From positions 124,001 to 188,000 of the forward strand of contig NZ_JARXYZ010000013.1 of NCBI RefSeq assembly GCF_029894125.1: a stretch of DNA of 64,000 nt. Reading direction: 5' to 3'. Origin of the DNA: Kitasatospora sp. MAA19 (GTDB lineage: Bacteria > Actinomycetota > Actinomycetes > Streptomycetales > Streptomycetaceae). The notes under the pieces were generated by a model that was given only the letters and a program-made list of their open reading frames with translations, was not told the DNA's origin and did no database searches. The position numbers and the translations under genes are program-made. Shown piece by piece: positions 34,603-43,535 of this stretch (position 1 is its first letter; each line of letters opens with the position of its first letter).

Positions 34603-35430
34603 TCACCGCGGGCGGAGCTCCAGCGTGCAGCACTTGGCCCCGCCGCCGCCCTTCAGCAGTTCCGAGACGTCCACCGGGACGGGCTCGTAGCCGTGCTCGG
34701 CGAGCCGCCCGGTCAGGTTCTTCGCCGCCTCGGGCAGCAGCACCCGGCGGCCGTCCGAGACCGCGTTGAGGCCGAAGACCTCGGCGTCGGCCCGGTCGGC
34801 GAGGATCGCGTCCGGGTACAGGGTGCGCAGCACGGCCCGGCTGTCGGCGTCGAAGGCCTCCGGGTAGTACATGACGTGGTCGTCGGCGAGCACCGCCAGC
34901 GCCGTGTCCAGGTGGTAGAAGCGCGGGTCGACCAGGGTCAGGGTCACCACCGGGACGCCGAACACCTCGCCCGCCTCGGCGTGCGCGGCCCGGGAGGTGC
35001 GGAAGCCCGTCCCGGCGAGCAGCCGGCGGCCGGCCACCAGGTGGTCGCCCTCGCCCTCGTTGACGTGCCCGGCGCGGCGCACCTCCCGGTAGCCGTGCGC
35101 CCGGAACCAGGCCTGGTAGGCCTCGGATTCGGCGGCCCGCTCCGGGTAGCGGAAGGTGGCGACCAGCGCCCGGCCGTCCAGCACGGTCGCGCCGTTGGCG
35201 GCGTACACCATGTCGGGCAGGCCGGGCACCGGGTCGATCAGCTCGACGGTGTGGCCGAGGCGGCGGTAGAGCCAGTACAGCCGCTCCCACTGGCAGACGG
35301 CGAGCGCGGTGTCGGTGGGCTGTGCCGGGTCCATCCACGGGTTGATCGCGTAGTCCACGGTGAAGTGGGTCGGTCGGCACATCAGGTAGCGCCGCGGCCG
35401 GGCGGTGCGCTCCGGGGTCTGCGTGGGCAT
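34603..35430 (-). CDS. ddaH: Dimethylargininase (DDAH-type amidinohydrolase)
   Basis: 275 aa from ATG 35430. Opening motif MCRPTHFTVDYAINPWMDP, catalytic His173 in FYHLDTAL and the C-terminal nucleophile pair Cys267/Cys268 in GGAKCCTLELR are typical of DDAH, which splits methylarginines to citrulline and methylamines. A related arginine or ornithine amidinotransferase function is less likely because of length. Convergent with lutC. Confidence 0.88.
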   Translation of the reverse strand: MPTQTPERTARPRRYLMCRPTHFTVDYAINPWMDPAQPTDTALAVCQWERLYWLYRRLGHTVELIDPVPGLPDMVYAANGATVLDGRALVATFRYPERAAESEAYQAWFRAHGYREVRRAGHVNEGEGDHLVAGRRLLAGTGFRTSRAAHAEAGEVFGVPVVTLTLVDPRFYHLDTALAVLADDHVMYYPEAFDADSRAVLRTLYPDAILADRADAEVFGLNAVSDGRRVLLPEAAKNLTGRLAEHGYEPVPVDVSELLKGGGGAKCCTLELRPR

Positions 35431-35581
35431 TGCTCAACCGTCCTCGGTTGCGGGGGAGTTCGGGGATTCCGTTCCACATCGGCTGCCCCGTCGATGCCGT
35501 TCGCACACCCGCGCGGGCGCCCCCGGCGGGCGCAGGCCCCCGCGCACCCGGCGCGGGCACCGGCGCACGCGTGCCCGGGTG

Positions 35582-36475
35582 TCACCAGCGGACCGCGCCG
35601 AAGTCCACCGGCGCGGTCCGCCGACCCCGGCAGCGGTCGGCGAGCGCCCGCAGCCGCACCGCCGCTTCCTCGGCGGGCATCCGGCGCCGCTCGCCGTGGC
35701 CGGGGAGCAGCCACTCGAAGCGCAGCGCGCCCAGGCTGCGGTCCAGCGAGGCGGAGAGCTCCTCGATCGAGTACCAGGTGACGGTGTCGTACACCTCCAG
35801 GTCCCCGGTGGTGCGGGACCAGTACAGGGTGTCGCCGGTGAAGCAGTAGCGCTCGTCGGCCAGGTACAGCACGCTGCCGCGGGTGTGGCCGGGGAAGGGG
35901 TGGGCGGTGACGCCCGGGGCGATCTCCACCGGGTCGACGCCGCGCAGCACCCGGTCGGCGTCGGGCGCGGCCTCCAGGTCGCCCTCGTGGATCCAGAGCC
36001 GGGCGCCGAACCGCTCGGCGTACGCCCGGCCGTGCGCGGCGTGGTCACGGTGCGTCAGCAGGACGTCGGTGACCGGGCCGAGCGCCTCGTAGCGGGCGGC
36101 CAGCGGCTCGGCGTAGCGGGGCGTGTCGACCATCAACCAGCCCGTGGCGCGGCGCAGCAGGTAGGAGTTGGCCCCCGCGGTGTGGCGGGAGTTGTGGCCG
36201 AGCAGCAGCAGGCTGTCGTCGAGGGCGAGCGGGAAGGGGTCGGTGGCCGGGTCGAGCGGGCCGGTACCCGGGCGGATGGAGCGGGTGGGGCAGGCGTGGG
36301 CGGCGGCGAGCAGGCTGCGGTGCTCGGCCTCGTCACGCGGCTGGCGGACCAGCTCGGAGCGGCCGGCGTGCTCGCGGATCAGTCCGGGCGCGAGCTGGCG
36401 GGCCACGTCGCAGTTGGTGCAGCGGTCGTCGACGGACCACTGTCCGGGCATGCCGGAGGTCGGGTTCATAGCCAT
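35582..36475 (-). CDS. Metallo-hydrolase (MBL fold) with N-terminal cysteine motif
   Basis: 297 aa from ATG 36475 (AGGGGGAA at 7 nt; ATG 36469 possible). A short N-terminal ferredoxin-like part has Cys19, Cys22 and Cys62 (RCTNCDVARQLAPG, ACPTRSIRPG), enough for at most an incomplete iron-sulfur site unless another ligand contributes. The metallo-beta-lactamase domain follows (about 85-290): LLTHRDHAAHG, FPGHTRGSVLYLADE, FTGDTLYWS and LLPGHGERR. Substrate unknown; glyoxalase-like hydrolysis is possible. Confidence 0.85.
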   Translation of the reverse strand: MAMNPTSGMPGQWSVDDRCTNCDVARQLAPGLIREHAGRSELVRQPRDEAEHRSLLAAAHACPTRSIRPGTGPLDPATDPFPLALDDSLLLLGHNSRHTAGANSYLLRRATGWLMVDTPRYAEPLAARYEALGPVTDVLLTHRDHAAHGRAYAERFGARLWIHEGDLEAAPDADRVLRGVDPVEIAPGVTAHPFPGHTRGSVLYLADERYCFTGDTLYWSRTTGDLEVYDTVTWYSIEELSASLDRSLGALRFEWLLPGHGERRRMPAEEAAVRLRALADRCRGRRTAPVDFGAVRW

Positions 36476-36684
36476 GGATGTGTTCCCCCTGGAAGGACGG
36501 CGGCCGCGTCGGCCGCACCCTTCGAGGATCGTCCGGGCGGGCCCAAAAGCGGAAGGGGGCGGGGATCTTGTGGTTTCCGGGGCCCGGCGCTCTACGAGTC
36601 GGGTGGGGCACGTGGCCCATCTCACGTGCCGCCGGGGGCACCTACGGTGGCGTAGGTCACTTGAATAGGTGAACTATCTCCTTC

Positions 36685-37467
36685 ATGCCGAACCTCCAGG
36701 AGACCCTTGACCTCAGTTCGTATGCCGCCCTCGGCGACAGCTTCACCGAGGGTCTGAACGACCCCGGCGCCGACGGCGCCTTCGCCGGCTGGGCCGACCG
36801 CCTGGCCGGACTGCTCGCCGACGGACGGCCGCCGGGCGGGTTCCGCTACGCCAACCTCGCGGTGCGCGGCCGGCTGCTGGACCAGATCTCGGCCGAGCAG
36901 GTGCCGCAGGTCCGCCGGCTCCAGCCCGACCTGGTCACCTTCTGTGCCGGCGGGAACGACATCCTGCGGCCCGGCAGCGACCCGGACGAGGTCGCCGAGC
37001 GCTTCGAGGCCGCGATCGTCCAACTCACCGAGTCCAGCGGGACGGTGCTGATCTGCACCGGCTTCGACACCCGCGACGTGCCGCTGTTCAAGCACCTGCG
37101 CGGCAAGATCGCCACCTACAACGGGCACATGCGGGCGGTCGCCGACCGCAACGGCTGCAAGGTCGCCGACCTCTGGTCGCTGCGCGCCGTCCAGGACCGC
37201 CGGGCCTGGAGCGAGGACCGGCTGCACCTGTCCCCCGAAGGCCACCAGCGGGTCGCCCTGCTGGCCGCCCGCTCGCTGGGGCTGCGCACCGAACAGGACC
37301 CGGAGGCGCCCTGGCCGGCCACTCCGGAGCTGTCCGCCGCCGACCAGCGGCGCGAGAACCTCCAGTGGGCCCGCGAGTACCTGCTGCCCTGGGTCGGCCG
37401 ACGGCTGCGCGGGGAATCCTCGGGCGACCACGTCGAGGCCAAGCGCCCCGATCTGATGCCGCTCTGA
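36685..37467 (+). CDS. SGNH/GDSL-family esterase or hydrolase
   Basis: 260 aa from ATG 36685. SGNH blocks are complete: AALGDSFTEG with Ser19, an Ala/Val block YANLAVRGRLLD, FCAGGNDIL with Asn, and DRLHLSPEGHQ with the Asp-His pair. No signal peptide, so cytoplasmic. The C-terminal tail (AREYLLPWVGRRLRG) is common in streptomycete members. The ester substrate is unknown. A partial inverted repeat, TCAC-8-GTGA (36657-36672), lies 13 bp upstream and may be an operator. Confidence 0.88.
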   Translation: MPNLQETLDLSSYAALGDSFTEGLNDPGADGAFAGWADRLAGLLADGRPPGGFRYANLAVRGRLLDQISAEQVPQVRRLQPDLVTFCAGGNDILRPGSDPDEVAERFEAAIVQLTESSGTVLICTGFDTRDVPLFKHLRGKIATYNGHMRAVADRNGCKVADLWSLRAVQDRRAWSEDRLHLSPEGHQRVALLAARSLGLRTEQDPEAPWPATPELSAADQRRENLQWAREYLLPWVGRRLRGESSGDHVEAKRPDLMPL

Positions 37468-37657
37468 CGATCCGTCAAGCATCCTCAGGTGCTGCGGCCC
37501 GGGTGATCCGCGTGGTCCACACGGCCCACGCCGCCCACGCGGTCCGCAGCACCCGGCGCCCCGGCGGCGACGGGGCCCTGACCGAACTGCCCTCCGCTGC
37601 GGGCTCTGCCAGGATGGGCGTCCGCCACCTCGGGCGGCGCGAAAGGACGGCGGTGCG

Positions 37658-38671
37658 GTGGAGCTCGACCCGAAGAGACTGCTGATCCTGCGCCGGATCG
37701 CCGACGCCGGCAGCGTGGCGGGCGCCTCGCGCGCGCTGGGCCACACCCCGTCCGCGGTCTCCCAGCAGCTGGGCCGCCTGGAACGCGAGGTCGGCGTCCC
37801 GCTGGTGGACCGCACCGGCGGGCGGGCCGAACTCACCGCCGCCGGGCGCCTGCTGGCCGGCCACGGCGACCGGATCGGCCAGGCGCTCCAGGACGCCGCC
37901 CGCGACCTGCGCGCGCTCGGCGGCGCCGCCGCCGGCCCGGTCGCCATCGGCGTGCCGCCGCCCGCCATCACCTTCTTCGCCACGACCGCCGTCCACGTCC
38001 TCGCCCGCACCCACCCCGACCTCGCCCCCCGCCTGGTGGAGAGCGACCGGCAGGACGGACTGCGCGCGCTGCGGCTGGGCGAACTGGACCTGCTGGTCAT
38101 CGAGGACGACCAGCAGGAACCGACCCCGCTGCCGAACGGCGTGGAGGCGAGCGTCATGGTCGAGGATGCCTACCGCCTGGTCGTCCCGCACGACTGGCCC
38201 GCGCCCACCGACGCCGCCCACCTGTCCGCCCGCCCCTGGATCGGCGCCCCGGCCGGCTCGCCCCGGCAGCTGGCCTTCCAGCGCCTGGCCGCCCAGCACG
38301 GCATCGCGCCCTCGGTCGAGCACACCGCCCGCTACCGCTTCGCCGTCTACAGCATGCTCGCCGCCCGCCTGGGCGCCGCGATCCTGCCCGCCCACGCGGC
38401 CGCCCTGATCGGCCCGGGCGCCGGCACCGTCACCACCCTGCCGGTGCCCGGCACCTACCTGGTGCGCCTGCTGCGCCGCACCGGTCCGTGGGGGGCGCCC
38501 CCGGCGGTGCTGGCGGCGGCCGAGGCGCTGCAGAGCGCGCTGCTGATGGCGAGCGAGCGGCTGGCGGCCCAGGGGCTGACCGAGGGCGAGCCCCGCGTGA
38601 ACGGGCACCTGGTCGACCCCAGCGAGCAGGCCGCACCCGACGGGCAGGGCCCGCCCACCGTGACGCCGTAA
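37658..38671 (+). CDS. LysR-family transcriptional regulator
   Basis: 337 aa from GTG 37658 (AAAGGACGG upstream). The N-terminal winged helix is typical: LLILRRIADAGSVAGASRAL, HTPSAVSQQLGRLEREVG. The effector domain spans about 90-300. The last 30 residues are unstructured. No clear divergent target gene; the flanking genes run in the same direction. Confidence 0.9.
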   Translation: MELDPKRLLILRRIADAGSVAGASRALGHTPSAVSQQLGRLEREVGVPLVDRTGGRAELTAAGRLLAGHGDRIGQALQDAARDLRALGGAAAGPVAIGVPPPAITFFATTAVHVLARTHPDLAPRLVESDRQDGLRALRLGELDLLVIEDDQQEPTPLPNGVEASVMVEDAYRLVVPHDWPAPTDAAHLSARPWIGAPAGSPRQLAFQRLAAQHGIAPSVEHTARYRFAVYSMLAARLGAAILPAHAAALIGPGAGTVTTLPVPGTYLVRLLRRTGPWGAPPAVLAAAEALQSALLMASERLAAQGLTEGEPRVNGHLVDPSEQAAPDGQGPPTVTP

Positions 38672-38740
38672 GCGTTGCTGAACGCCGGGAGTGAGCTGTG
38701 CTTTCTGGTGCCCGGCGCGGCCCTCTGCCAGCGTGGCCGG

Positions 38741-39499
38741 GTGACCACGATCGCGGACGCGCCGCCTCCTGTCCCCGAGGACCGCAGGCCCTCCACCGTT
38801 CCGGAGGACCACCGGCCCTCCAGTGCCCCCGTCGGGCCCCCCGCCGTGGCCCCGGCCGCTGGAGCGGGCCGGGCCGGGCGGCTGCGCGAGCGGGCGCGCC
38901 GCGCCACGCGCCCGCTCCAACGCGTGGCCTGGGCCGCCGTCCTGGTCGGCGCGGCGGCGACGGCCTTCGCGCCATGGGGATCGACCACCTGGTACGACGG
39001 CTGGATCGGCGCGGCCGCCGCGGCCGCATTCGCGGCACTGGCCGCACCGGCGCGCCTGCTGCTGCGCCGGGGCCCGCGCCCCGGCGCCGCACTCCTCGCC
39101 CTGTTCAACGGCACCCTGCTCGCCCTGATGCTCTGCGTCTTCGCCGGCTGCTTCGCCTTCGCCCTCAGCGACTGGTCCCACGAGCGCGACCGCGACCACG
39201 CCGCCACGCTGCGGGTGACGGCCACCGTCACCGGCTGTCGGTCCACCGGCGACTCCAGCACCGAGTGCACCTACCACTGGTCGGTGGGCGAGCACGAGTA
39301 CAGCACCAGCGAGGGCGCGGACCACCGGTGGCCCGACGGGCACCGGGTGAGCGTACGGATCGATCCCGCGCACCCGCAGCGGGCGGCCGTGGTCAGCGGC
39401 GTCTACTGGGCGCTGTGGATCGCGATTGCCGTGGGCGGGCTCGGCACCCCGTGCGTGCTGTGCGTCTGGTGGCTCCTGGAAGCCCCCACGGACGACTGA
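38741..39499 (+). CDS. Membrane protein with DUF3592-like extracytoplasmic domain
   Basis: 252 aa from GTG 38741 (the upstream frame is not supported). A Pro-rich head, two close membrane segments (about 65-105), a third near 120-140, then a soluble beta-rich region (TLRVTATVTGCRSTGDSSTECTYHW split around residues 158-183, HRVSVRIDPAHPQRAAV) and a last membrane segment (about 224-246). The pattern resembles DUF3592 proteins. Function unknown. Confidence 0.65.
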   Translation: MTTIADAPPPVPEDRRPSTVPEDHRPSSAPVGPPAVAPAAGAGRAGRLRERARRATRPLQRVAWAAVLVGAAATAFAPWGSTTWYDGWIGAAAAAAFAALAAPARLLLRRGPRPGAALLALFNGTLLALMLCVFAGCFAFALSDWSHERDRDHAATLRVTATVTGCRSTGDSSTECTYHWSVGEHEYSTSEGADHRWPDGHRVSVRIDPAHPQRAAVVSGVYWALWIAIAVGGLGTPCVLCVWWLLEAPTDD

Positions 39500-39807
39500 C
39501 GCCGGACGCCGCCCTGGGCGCCCCCGGATACCCGGTCAGGTACCGGACGCCCGGTCAGCTCCCGGTCGACGTGGAGGCCCGGGACTTCCCGTTGTGGAAG
39601 CAGCCCGGTGCGCCGGACAGGCCCATAGTGAGGAAGGGCTGATCGTGGCCCTGCACCAGCGTCCTTCCCCGCCGGTTCCCGCTGGTCCACACCGGTTCGA
39701 GGTTCCAGCTGACGTCCTGGGAGCGGGTGACGGCGTGCCCGATACCGGGGCACACGTGGAGGACCGGCTGCCGCACGCGGACCGGGACGAGCAGGAGATG
39801 ACGGCGG
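39500..39807. other. Convergent intergenic region
   Basis: 308 bp between the DUF3592-like gene and the first MBL-fold gene. Open frames exist on both strands but none shows a start, ribosome binding site or recognisable domain. No clear hairpin seen. Confidence 0.35.
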
Positions 39808-40656
39808 TCAGCCTTTGGCCGATCTGGCCGAGCCCCAGAGCGCGCCCCGGTTGACCCGGGTCGGGTGCAGGTCCAGCATGCCCTGGTAGAGCTCCAGGGT
39901 GGTTGTGGTGCGCTCGGCGACCGTCTCGAAGTCGTGGATGTACTTCGCGGTCTCGGCGATGTTCGCCGGGTCGTCGGGGCTGCCCGGGCGCTTGTGCCCT
40001 GCGATGACCGCCTGTGGGTCCAGGGCGGCGATGGTGTCGAGTGCGTGGAGCCAGGCCTGGCGGCCCTCGGCGGACGATTCGGCGAGGTAGAGGTGGACGT
40101 CGTTGTAGACGGCGTCGCCGGCCACGACCAGGCCGATGGAGGGCACGTGCAGACACGTGGTGTCGTCGGTGTCGGTGTGCCCGAGCCCCACGACGACGAG
40201 GTCGTGGCCTTCCAACTCCAGCCGGTCGCCGACCAACGGCTCGGCCACGACGAGCCTGTCAGGGATCTGGCCGGGGAAACGCGTGTTCCAGAGCGACGCG
40301 ACGGACTCCGGCGCCATCTGCTTCCCCATCTGCGCCACCACGGCCGGCGTGGCGACGGCGCGGGCCTGCGGGAAGCGCTCCAGCAGGATGCCCAGCCCGA
40401 ACCAGTGGTCACCGTGCCCGTGGGTCACGAAGACCGTGGTGAGGTTCTCGCCGCTGGCGGCGACCCGGTCCGCCAGGTGGCCGGCCTGCTCGGTGGTCAT
40501 CAGCGCGTCGACCAGCACCGCGTCGCGCTCGCCGGTGATGAGCGTCGCCGTGATCGGTGACCACATGCGTCGGGGCAGGCCGGGCGGCAGGTCCGAGGTC
40601 TCCGTGGGGATCGACGGCGCGGTGTGGACACTCCAACTCAGCGGTGTTCCGAGCAT
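39808..40656 (-). CDS. MBL-fold metallo-hydrolase (paralogue 1)
   Basis: 282 aa from ATG 40656 (AAAGGA at 7 nt). Complete MBL metal motif THGHGDHWFG near 79-88, later GHTDTDDTTCLHVPS, VVAGDAVYN and AGHKRPG. About 280 aa with no extra domain. The neighbouring 43536-44375 gene has nearly the same blocks, so the two are paralogues flanking the malic enzyme gene. Substrate unknown; the AHL-lactonase/quinolone-lactonase type is possible. Confidence 0.85.
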   Translation of the reverse strand: MLGTPLSWSVHTAPSIPTETSDLPPGLPRRMWSPITATLITGERDAVLVDALMTTEQAGHLADRVAASGENLTTVFVTHGHGDHWFGLGILLERFPQARAVATPAVVAQMGKQMAPESVASLWNTRFPGQIPDRLVVAEPLVGDRLELEGHDLVVVGLGHTDTDDTTCLHVPSIGLVVAGDAVYNDVHLYLAESSAEGRQAWLHALDTIAALDPQAVIAGHKRPGSPDDPANIAETAKYIHDFETVAERTTTTLELYQGMLDLHPTRVNRGALWGSARSAKG

Positions 40657-40690
40657 GATCAGTTCCTTTGCGGGCTTCCGGTTGGTGCGG

Positions 40691-42403
40691 TCAGATCGCG
40701 TGCACCGGAGGGTAGTTCGGCTGCCACATGGCCGCGCGGACCCGGGCACCGATGTCGTCGCCGACGGTTGCGCGCGCCACCCCGTCGTGGGCGGCGCTCC
40801 GGGCGACTGCCGCGGCCACGGCGGCGGAGGTCTCCCGCAGCTGCAGGGTGGGTGGGAGGAGCGGCGCTCCGGGGGTGGTCGAGTCGACCTGTGCGGCGAC
40901 CGCGTGGGCCGCGGCGGTGAGCATGCCGTCGGTGATGCGGGTGGCTCGGGCCACAATGGCTCCCAGGCCGAGACCGGGGAAGATCAGCGCGTTGTTGGCC
41001 TGTCCGATCCGGTGGGTGATGCCGTCGTGGGTCACTGGTGCGAAGGGGCTGCCGGTGGCTACCAGGGCCTGGCCGTCGGTCCAGGCGATCAGGTCGGCGG
41101 GCGTTGCCTCGGCGAGCGGTGTGGGGTTGGACATGGGCAGGATGATCGGGCGTCGTACGGCTGCGGCCATCTCGCGGACGACGGGTTCGGTGAAGGCGCC
41201 GGCCTGGCCGGAGGTGCCGATGAGCACGGTCGGTTCGACCCGGTGCACGACCTCCGCCAGCGCGATGCCGCCGACGTTCGGGTCGCGTGCCCAGCCGACC
41301 ACCTCGTCCGCGGGGCGTGCATAGGGGGCCTGGAAGTCCCGCATGCCGGTCGTGCCGTCCGTGAGCAGGCCGTGCCGGGCGATGCACCAGATGCGGCGGG
41401 TGGCCTCGCCCGGCGTCAGACCGTCAGCGATGAGCGCGTCACGCAGTTGGTCGGCGATGCCGACACCCGCCGTGCCCGCACCGAAGATCACCACCCGGTG
41501 CTCCCGCAGTGGTGTGCCGCTCGCCCGCACGCCGGACAGCACCGCCGCCAGGTTCACCGCACCCGTGCCCTGGACGTCGTCGTTGAAGGTGAGCACCTGG
41601 TCGCGGTAGCGCGCCAGGATGCGCCGCGCGTTGTCCGGCCCGAAGTCCTCCCAGTGCAGCAGGGCGCCGGGGAAGAGCCGGGTCGCGGTGTCCGTGTAGG
41701 TCTGGACGAAGGCGTCGTAGGTCTCCCGGTCGACCCGGGGGTGGCGGTTGCCGAGGTAGAGCGGGTCGTCCAGCAGTTCCTCGCGGTTGGTGCCCACGTC
41801 GAGCATGACGGGCAGGGTGCGAGCCGGATCGATGCCGCCCGCGGCGGTGTACACGGCGAGCTTGCCCACCGAGATGTTGATGCCGCCCACCCCCCAGTCG
41901 CCGATGCCCAGGATCGCTTCGCCGTCGGTGGCGACGATCAGGTCGACCTCGTCCGGTCCCAGTCCGGTGGCCCGCAGCGAGCGTTCGACGTCCTCGGGCG
42001 CGTCGACCGACAGGTAGACCCCGCGGGGTCGCCGGTACTGGGAGCTGTAGCGCTCGATCGCGGTGCCGACGGTCGGGGTGTACACGATCGGCAGCATCTC
42101 GTCCAGGTGCTCGCCGACCAGCCGGTAGAACAGCACCTCATTGCGGTCCTGTAGAGCGGTCAGGTTGACGTGTTTGGCCAAGTCGTCGGGCTGTGCCCGG
42201 AATTGCGCGTGGGCGCGGGAGGACTGTTGCTCGATCGTGAGCACGTGCGGCGGAAGCAGGCCGACGAGGTCGAGCGCCTGCCGTTCGTCCTCGGTGAAGG
42301 CGGTGCCCCTGTTCAGCCGGGGATCGGCCAGCACGGCGCGGCCCCTGGCCGCCGTGTCCCATCGCCGGTAACGGGCGTTCCAGCGGGTCGGCATCGGATT
42401 CAT
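40691..42403 (-). CDS. NAD-dependent malic enzyme (large form)
   Basis: 570 aa from ATG 42403 (GAGGAGG at 5 nt). It decarboxylates malate to pyruvate with NAD reduction. Family motifs are present: VYTPTVGTA, NISVGKLAVYTAAGG with the catalytic Lys, TFNDDVQGTGAVN and the cofactor loop VVIFGAGTAGVGIADQL. The C-terminal region (LIFPGLGLGAIVARATRI) is typical. Lies 34 bp upstream of MBL paralogue 1 on the same strand. Confidence 0.93.
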   Translation of the reverse strand: MNPMPTRWNARYRRWDTAARGRAVLADPRLNRGTAFTEDERQALDLVGLLPPHVLTIEQQSSRAHAQFRAQPDDLAKHVNLTALQDRNEVLFYRLVGEHLDEMLPIVYTPTVGTAIERYSSQYRRPRGVYLSVDAPEDVERSLRATGLGPDEVDLIVATDGEAILGIGDWGVGGINISVGKLAVYTAAGGIDPARTLPVMLDVGTNREELLDDPLYLGNRHPRVDRETYDAFVQTYTDTATRLFPGALLHWEDFGPDNARRILARYRDQVLTFNDDVQGTGAVNLAAVLSGVRASGTPLREHRVVIFGAGTAGVGIADQLRDALIADGLTPGEATRRIWCIARHGLLTDGTTGMRDFQAPYARPADEVVGWARDPNVGGIALAEVVHRVEPTVLIGTSGQAGAFTEPVVREMAAAVRRPIILPMSNPTPLAEATPADLIAWTDGQALVATGSPFAPVTHDGITHRIGQANNALIFPGLGLGAIVARATRITDGMLTAAAHAVAAQVDSTTPGAPLLPPTLQLRETSAAVAAAVARSAAHDGVARATVGDDIGARVRAAMWQPNYPPVHAI

Positions 42404-42654
42404 GGCTTCCTCCTCGGGGGTGCTCCGATGCCGTGCGGCACCGGGATGCGTGATTCAGAGGTCCGAGCCGGCGCGACGACGTCGGGCGGGTCAGCGGCCT
42501 GACCGGCCGCGTTGTCGACCCGGGCAACGCGCTGTCGTCGACTCCGGCGGCAAACGGCGAGCTCGCGCCAACCGAAAGGGATCGCGTCGACCGGCGACTC
42601 CTCCGCCCTCGTGGTGCGCCGGCGGGTTGTGCTCATCCCGGTCCGGTGAGTTGC

Positions 42655-42858
42655 TCACGGAACCAGTCGGTGGAGGACGACGAACCCGGCCCGGCTGAAG
42701 CGTTCCGCATAGCCCTGCAGGCTCTGGTACTTCACACCGGCGAAGCCGTGCGCCATGGTGATCGCCGGAAAGGGACCGTTGCCCGTGGGCGGGCGGAAGA
42801 CCCAGGCGTGCAGCTGTACGTTGTCAGCGGCGGGCACGAATACCTCCTCGAAGCCCAT
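42655..42858 (-). pseudogene. N-terminal fragment of an alpha/beta hydrolase
   Basis: 67 codons read as the first part of a dienelactone-hydrolase-type protein (MGFEEVFVPAADNVQLHAWV, FPAITMAHGFAGVKY, AERFSRAGFVVL), then stop after HRLVP where DxRNxGxSxG-type sequence would follow. The nucleophile and later motifs are missing. Confidence 0.7.
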
Positions 42859-43472
42859 GAACCTTCACCTCTCTGTGCGGTTGCGATCCTGTCCACGAAG
42901 TCTGTGAGGATGCGCGCCACGGCTGCGGGTTGCTCGACGTGGGACCGGTGTCCGGCGCCGGGGACGCAAGCGCTCTCGCAGTGCCGCATCCTGCTCAGCC
43001 AGCTGCCCGCCGCGTCCAAGGAATCCGCCGTCGTCGGCGCGTACTGAATGCCGACGATCCGCCAGCCGGCGGATTCCCGGGCGATCTCGAAGTGAACGGC
43101 GAGACGCTCGATCTCGCTGCCGTCCGAGCGACGCCGTGACCAGATCGCCTCGATCGCCGCTCCGGCATCGTGGTAGACCGTCACCCTCCGGTCCGGCACG
43201 GCCGTGTAGGAATAGCCCTGCGCCTTCAGTGGGGCCTGGTTGCTCTCGAGCAGCCCGATAACGGCCTCGCTGTCGAGGAGCCACTCCCGTGACGCCGGCG
43301 AGCTGTGGTGCAGCGGCACGGCCCAGTAGTCGAGGATGAACTCCGGCCCGCGGGGGATCGCGCCGCTTCCCACTCCTACCCAGGTCGGCAGGTAGTCGTC
43401 GAAGAACCACTGCGTGACCTCGGTGCGGACCGCATCGTCACGCGCGCCCGCCACGTCAGTGCCGCCGTTCAT
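42859..43472 (-). pseudogene. DUF6841/SnoaL-like domain fused to a hydrolase tail
   Basis: Start ATG 43472. The frame stays open to 42732, but past 42858 it overlaps the hydrolase fragment in another frame. Residues 1 to about 155 form an NTF2-like domain (EVTQWFFDDYLPTWVGVG, FILDYWAVPLHHSSP, AIEAIWSRRRSDGSEIE). Then, without a break, comes a sequence typical of alpha/beta-hydrolase C-termini with the catalytic His (VPGAGHRSHVEQPAAVARIL, TDFVDRIA). The matching N-terminal part of a hydrolase lies downstream in a separate frame, so the region looks rearranged rather than like a real two-domain gene. Confidence 0.6.
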
Positions 43473-43535
43473 CGTGGCAACCTGCCCGTTCGGGCACGAG
43501 CCTGACCGAGACGGGATCGCCGTGGGCGAGGCCGG

